Below, in pieces: positions 1 through 9,454 of a DNA stretch of 64,000 nt. The notes beneath the pieces were generated by a model that was not told where the DNA came from, did not search any database, and worked only from the letters and a program-made list of their open reading frames with translations. This stretch comes from Medakamo hakoo (taxonomy: Eukaryota > Chlorophyta > Trebouxiophyceae > Coccomyxaceae). The number at the start of each line of letters is the position of its first letter. The stretch's first letter is position 1. Location of the stretch: positions 1,116,001-1,180,000 of the forward strand of contig CP089453.1 in NCBI GenBank assembly GCA_026636295.1, given 5' to 3'. The translations under genes and the position numbers were made by a program.

Positions 1-43
1 GCGCATCAGGAGAGCGAGAGAGGACACGACAGCAAAAAAAAAC

Positions 44-625
44 ATGCGCGCCACGACCGCCGAACCTCCACCTCCCTTCCCCATCGACACGGCGCCCGGC
101 TCCCTCCTCCGCCGGGGCGCCGACCTCTTCACCGAAGGCCTGTCGACGGCGTCGGCTCTCCTGTCGTCCTGCCTAGGCTCGGCGGGCCTGCGGTCGCACG
201 CCCACACCCTGTCCGGCGCCGCCTTTGCGGCCGGGTGGTGGGTCTTTGCGGACGCGGTCCTGACGCAGCCGCGCGCGCCGGGCGCGCCCCTGCCGCCCGT
301 CCCCCCCCTCCGCTGGGTGCCCGGCGCCCTGGCGACGGCGGCCGCCGCCCTCATGGCGTCCGTCGCGGCGTCCCACGACGGCGGGTACGAGGTCGGGGCG
401 GGCGCGGCCGGCCCCGGCGCGTCCGCCGCCCTGTTTGGCGCGTTCCTGTGTTCTTTTTTTGCGATCATCGGGTCGGCCGGCGCGGCCGTCCTCCAGTCCG
501 GCGCCTGGCTGGGCGTCGCGGGCGTGCTGCAGTGCGTGCTGCTGCTCGCGGCGGGGCTGGCGGCGTTTGTCGCGTCGGACGGGGAGAGTGGCGGAGGCGG
601 GTGGGGGTCGTACGCCGCGTTTTGA
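44..625 (+). CDS. TMEM50 / Vps68-like (UPF0220) membrane protein
   Basis: An intact 193-residue reading frame begins with ATG at 44, just after an A-tract. The segment SGAAFAAGWWVFADAVL (about residues 57-73) matches the family signature in which a first membrane helix contains GWW followed by an acidic residue. Hydrophobic stretches near residues 57-75, 92-110, 125-145 and 150-177 give the four-helix layout of TMEM50/Vps68. Length fits the family (about 160-190). Members sit in endosomal or secretory-pathway membranes and yeast Vps68 acts in vacuolar sorting; that role is known only for relatives. No intron is needed. A TGTAA motif, the usual green-algal poly(A) signal, lies at 642-646, shortly after the stop. 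The gene is tail-to-tail with the NDUFS5-like gene. Confidence 0.8.
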   Translation: MRATTAEPPPPFPIDTAPGSLLRRGADLFTEGLSTASALLSSCLGSAGLRSHAHTLSGAAFAAGWWVFADAVLTQPRAPGAPLPPVPPLRWVPGALATAAAALMASVAASHDGGYEVGAGAAGPGASAALFGAFLCSFFAIIGSAGAAVLQSGAWLGVAGVLQCVLLLAAGLAAFVASDGESGGGGWGSYAAF

Positions 626-783
626 GGGGGGCGGGTGGGGGTGTAAGAGGTGGGCGCGGGGCCACCCACCCCGCTCCATCCATCCCGTGCGCCTGGACAG
701 ACATCGAAAAAAAAAACACGGACCCGGAAAACCCGAAACTCTCTATCACACTGCCTCACCGCCGCCAGCGCGCGCACACGCCC

Positions 784-1352
784 TCAGTGCCCGCCACCCT
801 TCAACCCTTCCACGCCCTCCGCCACCTGGCGCTGCTGTTCGCGGTAGATGGCGTTGAGGCGCGTAAACTCCTTGCGGTGGTGCAAGCATTCCAGGTAGTC
901 GTCCCGCTTTTCCTTGCACTTGCGCGGGTCGTCCGTGGCGCGGACGCACTGTTTTTTTTGGCAGGGTGGGAGTGGGGGGTGTCGGCGAGGATGGCGTGTG
1001 GAGAGCCTCTCCAGCGCGGGGCCGAGGTTGGAACGAGGGCGCGCCGATGAGCAGCGCGAGAACAGAAAAACTGGGGGCGCGGTCCGGGCACGCCCTCCTC
1101 TCCAGTCGTCCACACGCCGGTAGATCACGCACCTCGGTGAAGTCGTTCCACATGGGGAAGCACCTGTTTGGGCGGAGGGAAAGAGCGCGGGAGGGCGTGA
1201 GAACCAGACGAACGCCGGCGGCGGCGTAAAGCACTGACGCGAGAGGCGCCCCGTGAACAGAGTGCGCGCAGTTGCACGGCCCAGGCGCAGGACGTCGCGC
1301 ACATATCAACGCACCGGCCGGCCGAGCCGGTGAGGCCGAAGCCGGAAGACAT
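784..1352 (-). CDS. NDUFS5: NADH:ubiquinone oxidoreductase 15 kDa subunit (NDUFS5-like)
   Basis: Three exons on the minus strand, 1315-1352, 1133-1163 and 784-948, join in frame to a 77-residue protein. It starts MSSGFGLTGSAGRC and continues FPMWNDFTE, CVRATDDPRKC and DYLECLHHRKEF. This matches plant NDUFS5, an accessory subunit of mitochondrial complex I in the intermembrane space. Cysteines occur at the expected twin CX9C positions; the conserved DYLECLHH motif is exact. Both introns start GTGCGT and end CAG. The middle exon is only 31 nt. Upstream it faces the RBBP5 gene, so the stretch 1353-1645 is probably a shared promoter. Family assignment is firm; exon ends are inferred from splice motifs and family alignment. 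Confidence 0.85.
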
Positions 1353-1645
1353 GGGCGGAGAGGAAGTGAAGACGGCAAAATGAACAGGAGAGTGGTGCAG
1401 CGTACGAGTGCACTGGTGCGAAGAAAACATTGTGCGGCAAAAAACAAACGCCCGCGCAGGCGGGGGGGAAACGGAGCGATTGCGCCCGCGCCTCAACCCG
1501 CGTGCGCACGTACACGGCCTTGTCACACCGCACTAGCGCGGCTGCACGCCCGTTCAACGGGCGAAAGAGTGTCACCAGCGCCCGTCGCACTTGCATCAAC
1601 GGGGCCTGCCATTGCGCACGCACGACGCCCGGTCAGCCAAACACG
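1353..1645. promoter_or_regulatory. Divergent intergenic region, NDUFS5 / RBBP5
   Basis: About 290 bases separate the start codons of two divergently transcribed genes. No open frame here looks coding and no clear TATA box is visible. It probably serves as a bidirectional promoter; this is inferred from layout only. Confidence 0.35.
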
Positions 1646-3631
1646 ATGCCCGTCCCAGGTGCGTGACGGACATGTGCCACACGGACGATGCGCTGAACGG
1701 CTCGGAGAGCGGGGATCTGGCCGCACGGCGACAACGCTTTTCCTGCGCCGAAAAAAAAAACGCAGACCTCCCCTGTCCCTCACCCTCCACCCGTTCCCCA
1801 CTACTCACAACAACGACAACAACAGCCTCCATCCCGCGGGCCGACCTGCCTGAACGCATCTGGGAGGTGCTGGACGTGCCGGGCCGGGCCCGGTGCATGG
1901 CTTACAATCGATACGGCACGCTGCTCGCCGTCGGGTCTGCGGACGGGTCTCTGTCCGTCTGGGATTGTGACACAGCCGGCGCAGCGCGCACGGCCCGCCC
2001 ACACGCGGCCGGGAGTGGGGGCGGACGCACAGACGCGGCCGCATCAACGTCTGGCGTCACGTCCCTGGCGTGGTCGCCGTGCGGGCGGTACGTCGCGTCG
2101 GGCGGTGGGGCCGACCACACCGTCGCGCTGCTGGACGTCCAGTCCGGGTCGGTCCTCGCGTGCTCGCCCGACCTGGGCGCGCCCGTGGTCGCCCTGTCCT
2201 TTGTTGGACCCGCGGCAGACGAGAGCGCGAGCGCGGCGGCCGGCCGGCCGGCCGGGTGCCCACCGCCGCGCGCGTCCACACTCATCGCCTGCTTCCCCGC
2301 CGGCGAGCCGGCCGTCGTCGACGTGGCCGCGGCCCGCGTCGCCCGCCTGCCCGCCGTCAGCCTGGGTGACGAGGGCGGCGGCGGCGCCGGTGCACCGTCG
2401 GCGGCCAGCCTGGGCATTGCCGCCGTCGTCGACCCGGCCCGGCGCGTCATCTTTTGCGGGGCGCTCCAAAAGGCGCTCGTCGCGGTCGTGGACGCGGCGT
2501 CCGGCCGCGTCCTTGACCTGGTCCGCCTGCCCGGCGGCTCCCGCATCACGTCCCTGACCTTGACGGCTGGTGGCGGTGGGCACGACGCCGGCGCCGACGA
2601 GCCCGCCGCCGGCAGCCGGCGGCCGCCGCGCCGCGACCGGCTGCTGGCCTCGTGCCACGACCGCACGCTGCGAGTGCTCGACCTGGCGCCACTCCCGGCG
2701 TACGCGGCCGCGCGAGCGGGGCGCGGCCCTGGGTGCGTCCTCGACGGCGACGGCTCCCCGGGCGTGCCCGCCGCCGGCGTCATCCCCCGCCTCACCCCGC
2801 CGGGCGCGCCGCCACTCCCCAAAACCAAGGTCGCAAACGCACTCGGGTCGCTGCTCCGCCCGGACGCCCCGCTGCTGGCGTGCGCGGCGGAGCTGTGCCA
2901 GGCGGTTGACAGGACTGCCTGGAGAGGGGCGGGGCTGTCGGATGACGGCGGCTTTGTGGCGGCGGCGGCGCAGGTGCGGGTGGGATGGGAGGGGGGAGGG
3001 GGGCGGGAGCACGAGAGGGGAGGCCCTAACCCTTAGGCTGGGGGGCCGCACAAAGCACCACTTTTCTCACGCGCCACACGACGCTCCCATCCATCGACGC
3101 ACCCCCCACCACCAGGCCCGCGACGAGCACGCCATCTTCATCTGGCCCGCGTCCGCGTCCGCCGCCGCCGACCGCGTCTTGCAAGGCCCACCCCGCGACG
3201 CCGCCCTCACAGCGGCGTGGCGGCCCGCCGGTGCGGGCGAGCTGGCCACCATTGCCTCCACCACCGGCCGCATCTACCTGTGGGGCCGGGCCTCCCGCGA
3301 AAACTGGGCTGCGTTCGCGCCCGGCTTCCGCGAACTGGCGGAGAATGAAGAGTACGTGGAGCGGGAAGACGAGTTTGACCGGGAGCCGGCGCCGGAGTCG
3401 CCGGGGCCCGGCGGCGTGCGGCGGCCGGCGGGCGCGGCACCGGACGATGAGGGCACAGACGCCGAGGTGGAGTTGGGCAGCGAGGGCGGCGGCGCGTCGG
3501 TGTCGCCCACTGTGTCGGGGGGCGTGCCGCTGGTCAGGCTGCCGCCTGAAGTCTGGCCGGATGAGGAGGGCGGCGGCGGCGGGCCCGCACCAATGGACGC
3601 GACGGCGGCCGGGAATGGGGGTGGTGGGTGA
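1646..3631 (+). CDS. RBBP5: RBBP5 / Swd1, WD40 subunit of COMPASS (MLL/SET1) histone H3K4 methyltransferase
   Basis: Three exons are proposed: 1646-1658, 1826-2973 and 3116-3631, giving 558 residues. The coding part of exon 1 is only 13 nt (MPVP plus one base). It is chosen because it ends in GGTGCGTGA and its phase matches the acceptor at 1825. The N-terminal repeat has CMAYNRYGTLLAVGSADG, close to the RBBP5 motif with NRWGTLLAVG. The segment after the propeller, IYLWGRASRENWAAFAPGF followed by ELAENEEYVERE, matches RBBP5 well and is the part that binds Ash2L and SET1. The protein should act in the nucleus in H3K4 methylation. The C terminus is acidic and glycine-rich. A TGTAA motif lies at 3693-3697. 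The family is secure; the first exon is less so. Confidence 0.83.
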
Positions 3632-3887
3632 GGTGGGGGGCGGGCGTCGGCGGGCCGCGAGCATCGACCTCCCGCCCGCCCGCCCCGCTGGTTGTAAACG
3701 CACAGGCTCGCTCTCGTTAGACACACTCCCCGCCCCGTCGGTAACGAATCGTCACCATAGAACACACGAAAAAATCACTAACAAAGCACGGGCCTCACAC
3801 GCGCCGCACAGGTCTGACGCGCCGAGGGACGCAGGCCCCTCCATCCACCCCACCCCATCAACAAAAAAATGTTTTTTTTTTTATCTC

Positions 3888-4502
3888 TCACGGCTGTTTC
3901 GGCGGCAGGACTTTACGCAGCATGCCACCCACGCCATCACCCTCTTCTCCATCACTCTCCTCCGCGACGGGTTGAGATTCCTCATCCCACGCGCCGATGG
4001 GCGGTAAGTCGGGAATTGTGGGCCGGACGGGGCGCAGGCCGGCCTCCGGGTCAACCTTCGGCTTCAACTCATCCCACAGCTCCAAGAGTAAAGCAACCTT
4101 GTACGACAGGAAGCCCAGGAGCAGGCAGCCAGCTTCAATGAGCGGGGGCTCGGTGCGGCCGGTCGCGGCGGTGCCGAGGCCGACGGCCGCGCCGAGCGCG
4201 ACGACCACGCCGAGCCGCGGGTTGGCCAGCGCGTGGTAGTACGCCGCCGCCACCACCTTGACCCGCCGCACCCACCCCTGTGGTTCGGCCTGAGCTGCCA
4301 TGAGCGGGACGGCGGTCTCTGCCGTCAGGGCGTCGGCGTCGCGGTAGAGGAGGGCCAAGTAAGCCGCGCCGGCTGCCGTCCCGGCCAGGGCCGCGGCCGC
4401 TGCGTTGCCTGAGACGGTTAAAAAAAGGTAAGCCGCCAAGCCTGCGCCGGCTTTACGCGCGCGGCGAGAGAGGCGGGCTTTCAGCTCGGCGTATGCGGCC
4501 AT
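3888..4502 (-). CDS. Four-helix membrane protein, green-lineage type, function unknown
   Basis: The frame reads from ATG at 4502 to TGA at 3888, giving 204 residues. The frame stays open to about 4829 but has no further ATG, so an upstream exon carrying a targeting peptide is possible. Hydrophobic segments lie near residues 18-37, 42-58, 92-112 and 118-136. The last is FLLLGF-like (CLLLGFLSYKVALLLELWDE), and the tail is acidic and ends LRKVLPPKQP. A helix pair, a charged loop and a second helix pair are reminiscent of ATP-synthase-I/CGL160-type plastid assembly proteins, but I do not see enough identity to name it. It lies tail-to-tail with RBBP5 and divergent from TDP1. Confidence 0.55.
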   Translation of the reverse strand: MAAYAELKARLSRRARKAGAGLAAYLFLTVSGNAAAAALAGTAAGAAYLALLYRDADALTAETAVPLMAAQAEPQGWVRRVKVVAAAYYHALANPRLGVVVALGAAVGLGTAATGRTEPPLIEAGCLLLGFLSYKVALLLELWDELKPKVDPEAGLRPVRPTIPDLPPIGAWDEESQPVAEESDGEEGDGVGGMLRKVLPPKQP

Positions 4503-5220
4503 GGAATCGGCGTGGGTTGAGGCTTCCGAGGAGGTGGAAGTGGAGGGCGGGTCGAGAGTGGTGGTGGTGGTGGTGGTGGGGAGGGCCGTCGGCGGTGGCG
4601 GCCGGCCCGCATTTGGCCGTGCGGGCGGGGAGCGGTCGATTGGACCGGCATGAATCCTCGACTGCCGGGTGGCTAAGGCCTGCACGGGCCTGTGCGTGTG
4701 TGGGCGAGGGGCGTGGGAGGTGGCGTGAGGGCGGGCCGTGCGGGCGTGCGTTGGACCGGGGGGCGCGGCTAGCTCGACAGCGCCGCCGTTTGTTGAGCGG
4801 ATGAAAAAACGAGAGCTTTTGCAGCGCAACGCCCTCGATGTGCACGCACCTCAGGCTCAAGGCTCGCATTGTGGGCGAGACGTTCCACGTCCCAGAGAAA
4901 GAGATGGAACGGAGGGAGCGCGCACGCGTGGCCGTGGGCCTCGCGTTTTTCTTTCGCGTGGTGGTGACAGTGAAGGGGAGGAGCAATTCGCGTGCTCCCT
5001 TCACACGACGAACGCCGCGCGGGCGAGAGCATTGCTGCCGCCGCACGCGCCCGTCAACGGACGCCTGCCCCTCCTCTCGCCTCTTTCCAAGAGGCCAGGT
5101 CTCGAATCACATCGTGAAATCAACAAAACAGCGAAAATTGTGGGTGCCGTGACCCCCCTCGGCCGCGCAACCGCCGCAGCGCGCCTTTCGCGCTCGCTGC
5201 TGCTGCCGCCTGCCCGGGCC
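4503..5220. other. Intergenic region between the four-helix protein gene and TDP1
   Basis: About 720 bases between two divergent start codons. It holds a GTG trinucleotide repeat at about 4557-4580 and otherwise no recognisable gene. Frames running through here lack ATG starts and read as low-complexity shadow sequence. It may contain an undetected 5' exon of the minus-strand gene. Confidence 0.4.
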
Positions 5221-7125
5221 ATGAAGCGCGACCGTGACGACACCGCTGCCGACCGGCGGGCGCTCCTCGCCGCCGCGGCCGAACGCCGGGCTGCTGCCGT
5301 CGCAAACGGCGAGGGGGCGTCCGCTCCACTTCCACCGCCGCCTCCACCGGCGCGGCCGCCGCCTTCCCCGCCCTCCACCGTCATCCTTGTCTCCTCCCAA
5401 GACACGTCGTCGGCCGACGGCGGCGGCGACGCCGACCGGGCGCGTGCGCAAGCCGGCCGGGGCGCTGGGCCGTCCCACAACCCTCACACACCTCGCTTCG
5501 ACCCGCTGGCCCGCACGGGCTTCGCCCTCACCGCCGTCGACGGCCTGGCGCCGCGGTGGAACGCCGGCACGCTCGGCCTGCGCCTGCGCGACCTCGCGCC
5601 GTCGTCCCCGCCGCCCTCCCTGGTCTGGGCCTCCAACTTCGGCCTGTCCCCCGCCTGGATGCTGCGCAACCTGCCAGCCGTGCGGGCGGTCACGCACCGC
5701 CTGATCGTGTGCGTGGGTGACTGCGCCGGGCGGCGGGGAGGCGACGCCGGCGACGCCGACCTGCTGCGCGCGCAGCTGCGTGAGGTCCAGGCCGCGTTTG
5801 CGTCCGGGTGCCCGGCCCTGCGTCCCAACGCGGATGACGCCATTTCCGTCGGCCAACCCGCCCTGGAACACTACGGCACGCACCACACGAAAGCGCTCTT
5901 CCTGGTGTGGCCGGGCCTGGGCTGCCGGTTCATCTGCGTCACGGGCAATTTTGTGGAGGGCGAGTACTGCGACGCGGGCATGACCCAGGCCGCCTGGTGG
6001 CAGGACTTTCCGGTGCGGGATGGTGACTCCCCGCCGCGTGGTGCGGCGGGCGGCTTTGAGGAGGGCTTTTCGAGCTACGTGTCCGCCCTCGCGCGCCGCG
6101 GCGGCCTCGGCCCAGGCGCGGCGGCCGACCTGCAGGCCGCCATCGCCGCTCACGACTGGTCGTCCGCCCGCGCCCACTTTGTCGGCTCCGTCCCCGGCTC
6201 CCACAAGGGCGCCGACGCGGTCAAGTGGGGCCACGGCCGCCTGGGGCGCATCTTGTGCGCCAACGCCGGCCTCGACCCGGCCCTTGTCGGCGCCTCGTCC
6301 ATCATCGCGCAGTGCTCTTCCCTTGGCTCCATGGCCGCACCCACGCTCGACGGCTTTGACGCCGCCCTGCGCGGCGGCTGCGCGGCCGGCGGCGCGGCCT
6401 TGGGCCACCCGCCCGTCCCGCTGAGGATCGTGTGGCCGACCAACGAAAACATTCGCAACTCCCTCAACGGCTGGGCGTCCGGCGGGTCAGTACCGTCCAT
6501 GGCCAAGTACACGCGGGCGCCCGGCCTGTCCCGCCGCCTGTGCGTGTGGGGCGGGGAGCCCGTCGGCCGCAGCCGGGCGATCGCCCACATGAAAAGCTTG
6601 GCCCGCGTGTCCGACGACGGGCGGGCGGCCTGGGTGGTGCTCGGCTCCCACAACTTCTCGTGCGCGGCGTGGGGGTCCATGCCCAAGCCCACCAAGAGCG
6701 CGGCGGCGGCAGCGACGCTGGGCACCGCCGCGCCCGACCCGCCGCCACCGCCGTCGCTGTACATTCGGTCGTTTGAGGTGAGCGTGGCGCTGACGCCGCG
6801 CCTGGAGGCAGAGTACCGGGCCCACCGCCACCGCGGCTTTTGCGCCGTCCGCCCGCCGCCCGGCTCATCGCTGCTGGCGGGCGCGGACGAGTGCCCGCCG
6901 CCGGAAGCGTCCCCGCCTGTCGTGCATTTCTGGGCGGGCCACCGCGCGCCCGGGCGCAAGGCCTGCGACGGCCCGGGTGCGCCCCAGGTCGTCGCGCTGC
7001 CGCTGCCGTACGACATCCCGCCCACGCGATACAGCGACGGCGACGTGGCGTGGGCGTCGGACTCGCCGCCGCTGGGCGTGCAGGACGTGTTTGGCCGCGA
7101 GTTTGGGGTGGGCGAGGGCGCGTGA
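5221..7125 (+). CDS. TDP1: Tyrosyl-DNA phosphodiesterase 1 (TDP1)
   Basis: A single-exon frame of 634 residues starts MKRDRDDTAAD at 5221. This is the first ATG that makes sense of the N terminus, because the longer open frame upstream lacks an ATG. The protein belongs to the phospholipase D superfamily. The first HKN-type motif is HHTKALFLVW (about residues 222-231). The second catalytic half contains HMKSLAR followed by VVLGSHNFSCAAWG (about residues 457-484), the usual TDP1 arrangement of H, K and N with the SxNxSxxAWG element. TDP1 hydrolyses the 3'-phosphotyrosyl bond left by stalled topoisomerase I in the nucleus. The first 100 residues are proline-rich and probably disordered. Length is close to the human and plant proteins. 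Confidence 0.92.
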   Translation: MKRDRDDTAADRRALLAAAAERRAAAVANGEGASAPLPPPPPPARPPPSPPSTVILVSSQDTSSADGGGDADRARAQAGRGAGPSHNPHTPRFDPLARTGFALTAVDGLAPRWNAGTLGLRLRDLAPSSPPPSLVWASNFGLSPAWMLRNLPAVRAVTHRLIVCVGDCAGRRGGDAGDADLLRAQLREVQAAFASGCPALRPNADDAISVGQPALEHYGTHHTKALFLVWPGLGCRFICVTGNFVEGEYCDAGMTQAAWWQDFPVRDGDSPPRGAAGGFEEGFSSYVSALARRGGLGPGAAADLQAAIAAHDWSSARAHFVGSVPGSHKGADAVKWGHGRLGRILCANAGLDPALVGASSIIAQCSSLGSMAAPTLDGFDAALRGGCAAGGAALGHPPVPLRIVWPTNENIRNSLNGWASGGSVPSMAKYTRAPGLSRRLCVWGGEPVGRSRAIAHMKSLARVSDDGRAAWVVLGSHNFSCAAWGSMPKPTKSAAAAATLGTAAPDPPPPPSLYIRSFEVSVALTPRLEAEYRAHRHRGFCAVRPPPGSSLLAGADECPPPEASPPVVHFWAGHRAPGRKACDGPGAPQVVALPLPYDIPPTRYSDGDVAWASDSPPLGVQDVFGREFGVGEGA

Positions 7126-7181
7126 TGAGAAAAAAACGAAACTTTAGGTTCCCGTGTCTCCCTAACAAAAAGAACTCTCTC

Positions 7182-9285
7182 TCACCCACCGCCGCCGCCC
7201 GAAGAGGTCGTCGACGAAAAGTGGCGCCCGGCTGCGGCCGCAAAGGGCGACGACCCAGCCCCGACAGCGCCACTCCCGCCTGCCGACACGGGCGTCGCCG
7301 TCCGGCACCGCACCGCTTCCGCCGCGGCCGCTTCCGCCGCCGCCACCTCGTCCGCCCGCGCGGTCGACCCCGTCGGCGGCAGCCCCGCCGCCAGGCGTTC
7401 GCGCTCCGCTTCGCCAGCGCACCCGCACGCGTGCGAGCCGTCGACGAGGACCGACGCTTCCGACAGGTCGACGCGCGCGAGGAAAGAACCCTCGTCCAGC
7501 TGTTGGAGTGGGCGCATGTGGGCGCGCGGCGAGCGCAGGGACCCGCGGGCGGTGGCGCCGCCCCCGCTGCGTTTGGAGAGCAGGCGGGCGATGACGCCGC
7601 CGCTCCCGCCGCCGGCCACGCCGTTGGCGCCGTTGGCTGGCGGTGGCGGCGTCGCACCCTCATCCAGCAGAGCCCTCAACGACGCAATCCGCGCCCGCAC
7701 TTTGGTCGGGTCGACCCGGCGGTGCGACACGTGCGCGTCGACGCGGGCCTGGGCTTCGGTCAGGGCGGCGAGCGCGTCGGCGTACCGCGGGTCGTCAATG
7801 GGCGCCGCACAAAAGGGGGACGCCGCGACCTCGGCCATGGTGATGCGCCGGGCCGGGTCGACCTCAAAGATGCGGTCCAGGAGGGCGCGCGCGTCCGGCG
7901 GCAGGGCCGCCACGTTGGACGCGATGAAGGGCGACGTCTTCCAGTCGCGCGTGACTTCCTGGGTGTACAGCTCGAGCTCGTGGTCGGCCAGGGCCAGGCG
8001 GGCTTCCGCGCCGCCGGCGTGGTCAAAGGGGAACGCGCCCAGCAGCGTGACGCACAGGAACACGCCGGCGGCCCAGACGTCGGCGGCGCGAGGGTCGTAC
8101 CCCGTCTGGCGCGGCGGCCAGGCGGAGCCGGGCGCGGTCGCGCCCAGGATGGACTCGGCGGACGGCAGGTGGGTGGCGGCCGCCTCGCCCTTGCGGCCAG
8201 AAGACGACGACGCGCGGCGGCCCAGGCTGGGCGACCGCCGGTCGTGGCCGGTGGGTTTTTGGTCTGGCGGATGCAGGAGCTCCGGAGACATGTACTCGGG
8301 CGTGCCTGCAGCGCGTTCGCGTGTGGGGATGGCGGGGGTGTGGGTGCGCGGGGGCGTGAGAGGGGCGGATGGGAGACAGGCGGGGCTGGAGGTCTTTTTC
8401 GTGTTTTTGTCGTTGTGCGCGCAAACTGGCCGTCCCCTCACCTAGGTGGCTCGTCGCCCGGTCCAGGGGCGCGCACCGGCGGGCGAACCCAAAGTCCGCG
8501 ATCTTGACGACGGGCGGGGAGGAGCCGTCCAGGAGCGTGTTGTCCAGTTTCAGGTCGCGGTGCGCGACGCCGAGCGCGTGGCAGTGCAGGACGGCCGTCA
8601 CAAACTGGCGGAAGAGGAAGCGGGCTGTGTTGAGCGGCAGGACCAGGCCGCCCGGCTCGGCTTTGACCCAGGCTTCCGCGATGTAGCCGGTCAGGGCGCC
8701 GCCCGCGGCGTACTCCATGACAAGGCCGACGTGCGTGGGCGTGAGCACAGCCTCGTAGACTGAGGGGAGGCGAACGGAGGAGGGTGGTGGTGGTGGTGGT
8801 GGGCGGGAGCGTGAGGGCGGCGGCTGTTCAACCATGCGACAAGGCGTCGGGCTCCTCCGGCGCACGCACGCGGCAAGCGGACCTTCGACCAGGTGGACGC
8901 ACGTGGGGCCCAGCTCGGCCTGGAGGCCGGCCTCGCGCAGGATGATGGGCAGGGAGTCGCGCGCGACCGGGCGCTTGAACAGTTTGATGGCGACGAGGCG
9001 GGAGCGTTGGACGTCGCGAAAGAGCCAGGTGTCGGCGTACGCGCCTGTGCGGGTGTGGCGTGTGTGGCGTGTGTGTGCGTGAGCGGAGGCGGCACGCCGT
9101 GCTGGGCGGAGAGAGGAGGGGGAGGGCAGGTGGATGGGGCGGGGGGCCGTAACCAAACACGCACCCCGCCCCAGCAGCTTGATGGCCCGGTGCGTCGACC
9201 TCTGGAAGCCGGGCGGCGCGCCGAGTGGCTGGGGAGCCGTCACTTCATCGTCTGCCTTGCCGGCGGGCGCCAGGCAGTTGCCCAT
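7182..9285 (-). CDS. SnRK2-like serine/threonine protein kinase with N-myristoylation signal
   Basis: Four exons (9165-9285, 8883-9044, 8442-8759, 7182-8305) join in phase to 574 residues. The N terminus MGNCLAPAG is a strong N-myristoylation plus palmitoylation signal, suggesting membrane attachment. Kinase motifs in order are LLGRGAYADTW (glycine loop), VAIKLFKR (catalytic lysine), LVEVYEAVLTPTHVGLVMEY (SnRK2-like), HRDLKLDNTLLDG (catalytic loop, SnRK signature), ADFGFA, GTPEYMSPELL and ADVWAAGVFL. The loop after PELL carries a long insert of about 60 residues. The C-terminal 150 residues are Ala/Gly-rich and not recognised. In Chlamydomonas, SnRK2 kinases act in sulfur-starvation signalling; whether this one does is unknown. 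The second intron uses the donor GTCCGC, unlike its neighbours. Confidence 0.85.
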
Positions 9286-9363
9286 CTCCCCCGTCACGTC
9301 TCGTTTTCCTCGCGCGAAAAAAGTTTTCGGCAATGGAGAGCGTGAACGGCTGCCGCCGCACTC

Positions 9364-9369
9364 TATAAA
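9364..9369 (+). promoter_or_regulatory. TATA-box candidate for SDA1
   Basis: TATAAA lies 86 bases before the SDA1 start codon in an otherwise GC-rich 169-base divergent region shared with the kinase gene. Position and isolation suggest a real core promoter element; no transcript data were available. Confidence 0.45.
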
Positions 9370-9454
9370 ACTAGTTTCGGGCCGCCGCGCACACGCGCGC
9401 GCCCTTGTTTTCCTCACACGCGCACGTCCACGGGTGCAGCCAGAATCGTGCGCC

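Noticed and set aside
642-3697. TGTAA as a general poly(A) signal for all genes here
   Set aside because: Seen at a plausible distance after TMEM50 (642-646) and RBBP5 (3693-3697), but not after most other stops, so I did not annotate it as a feature.
4503-4829. N-terminal extension of the four-helix protein as a transit peptide
   Set aside because: No ATG in the frame upstream of 4502. Only an undetected exon could supply it.
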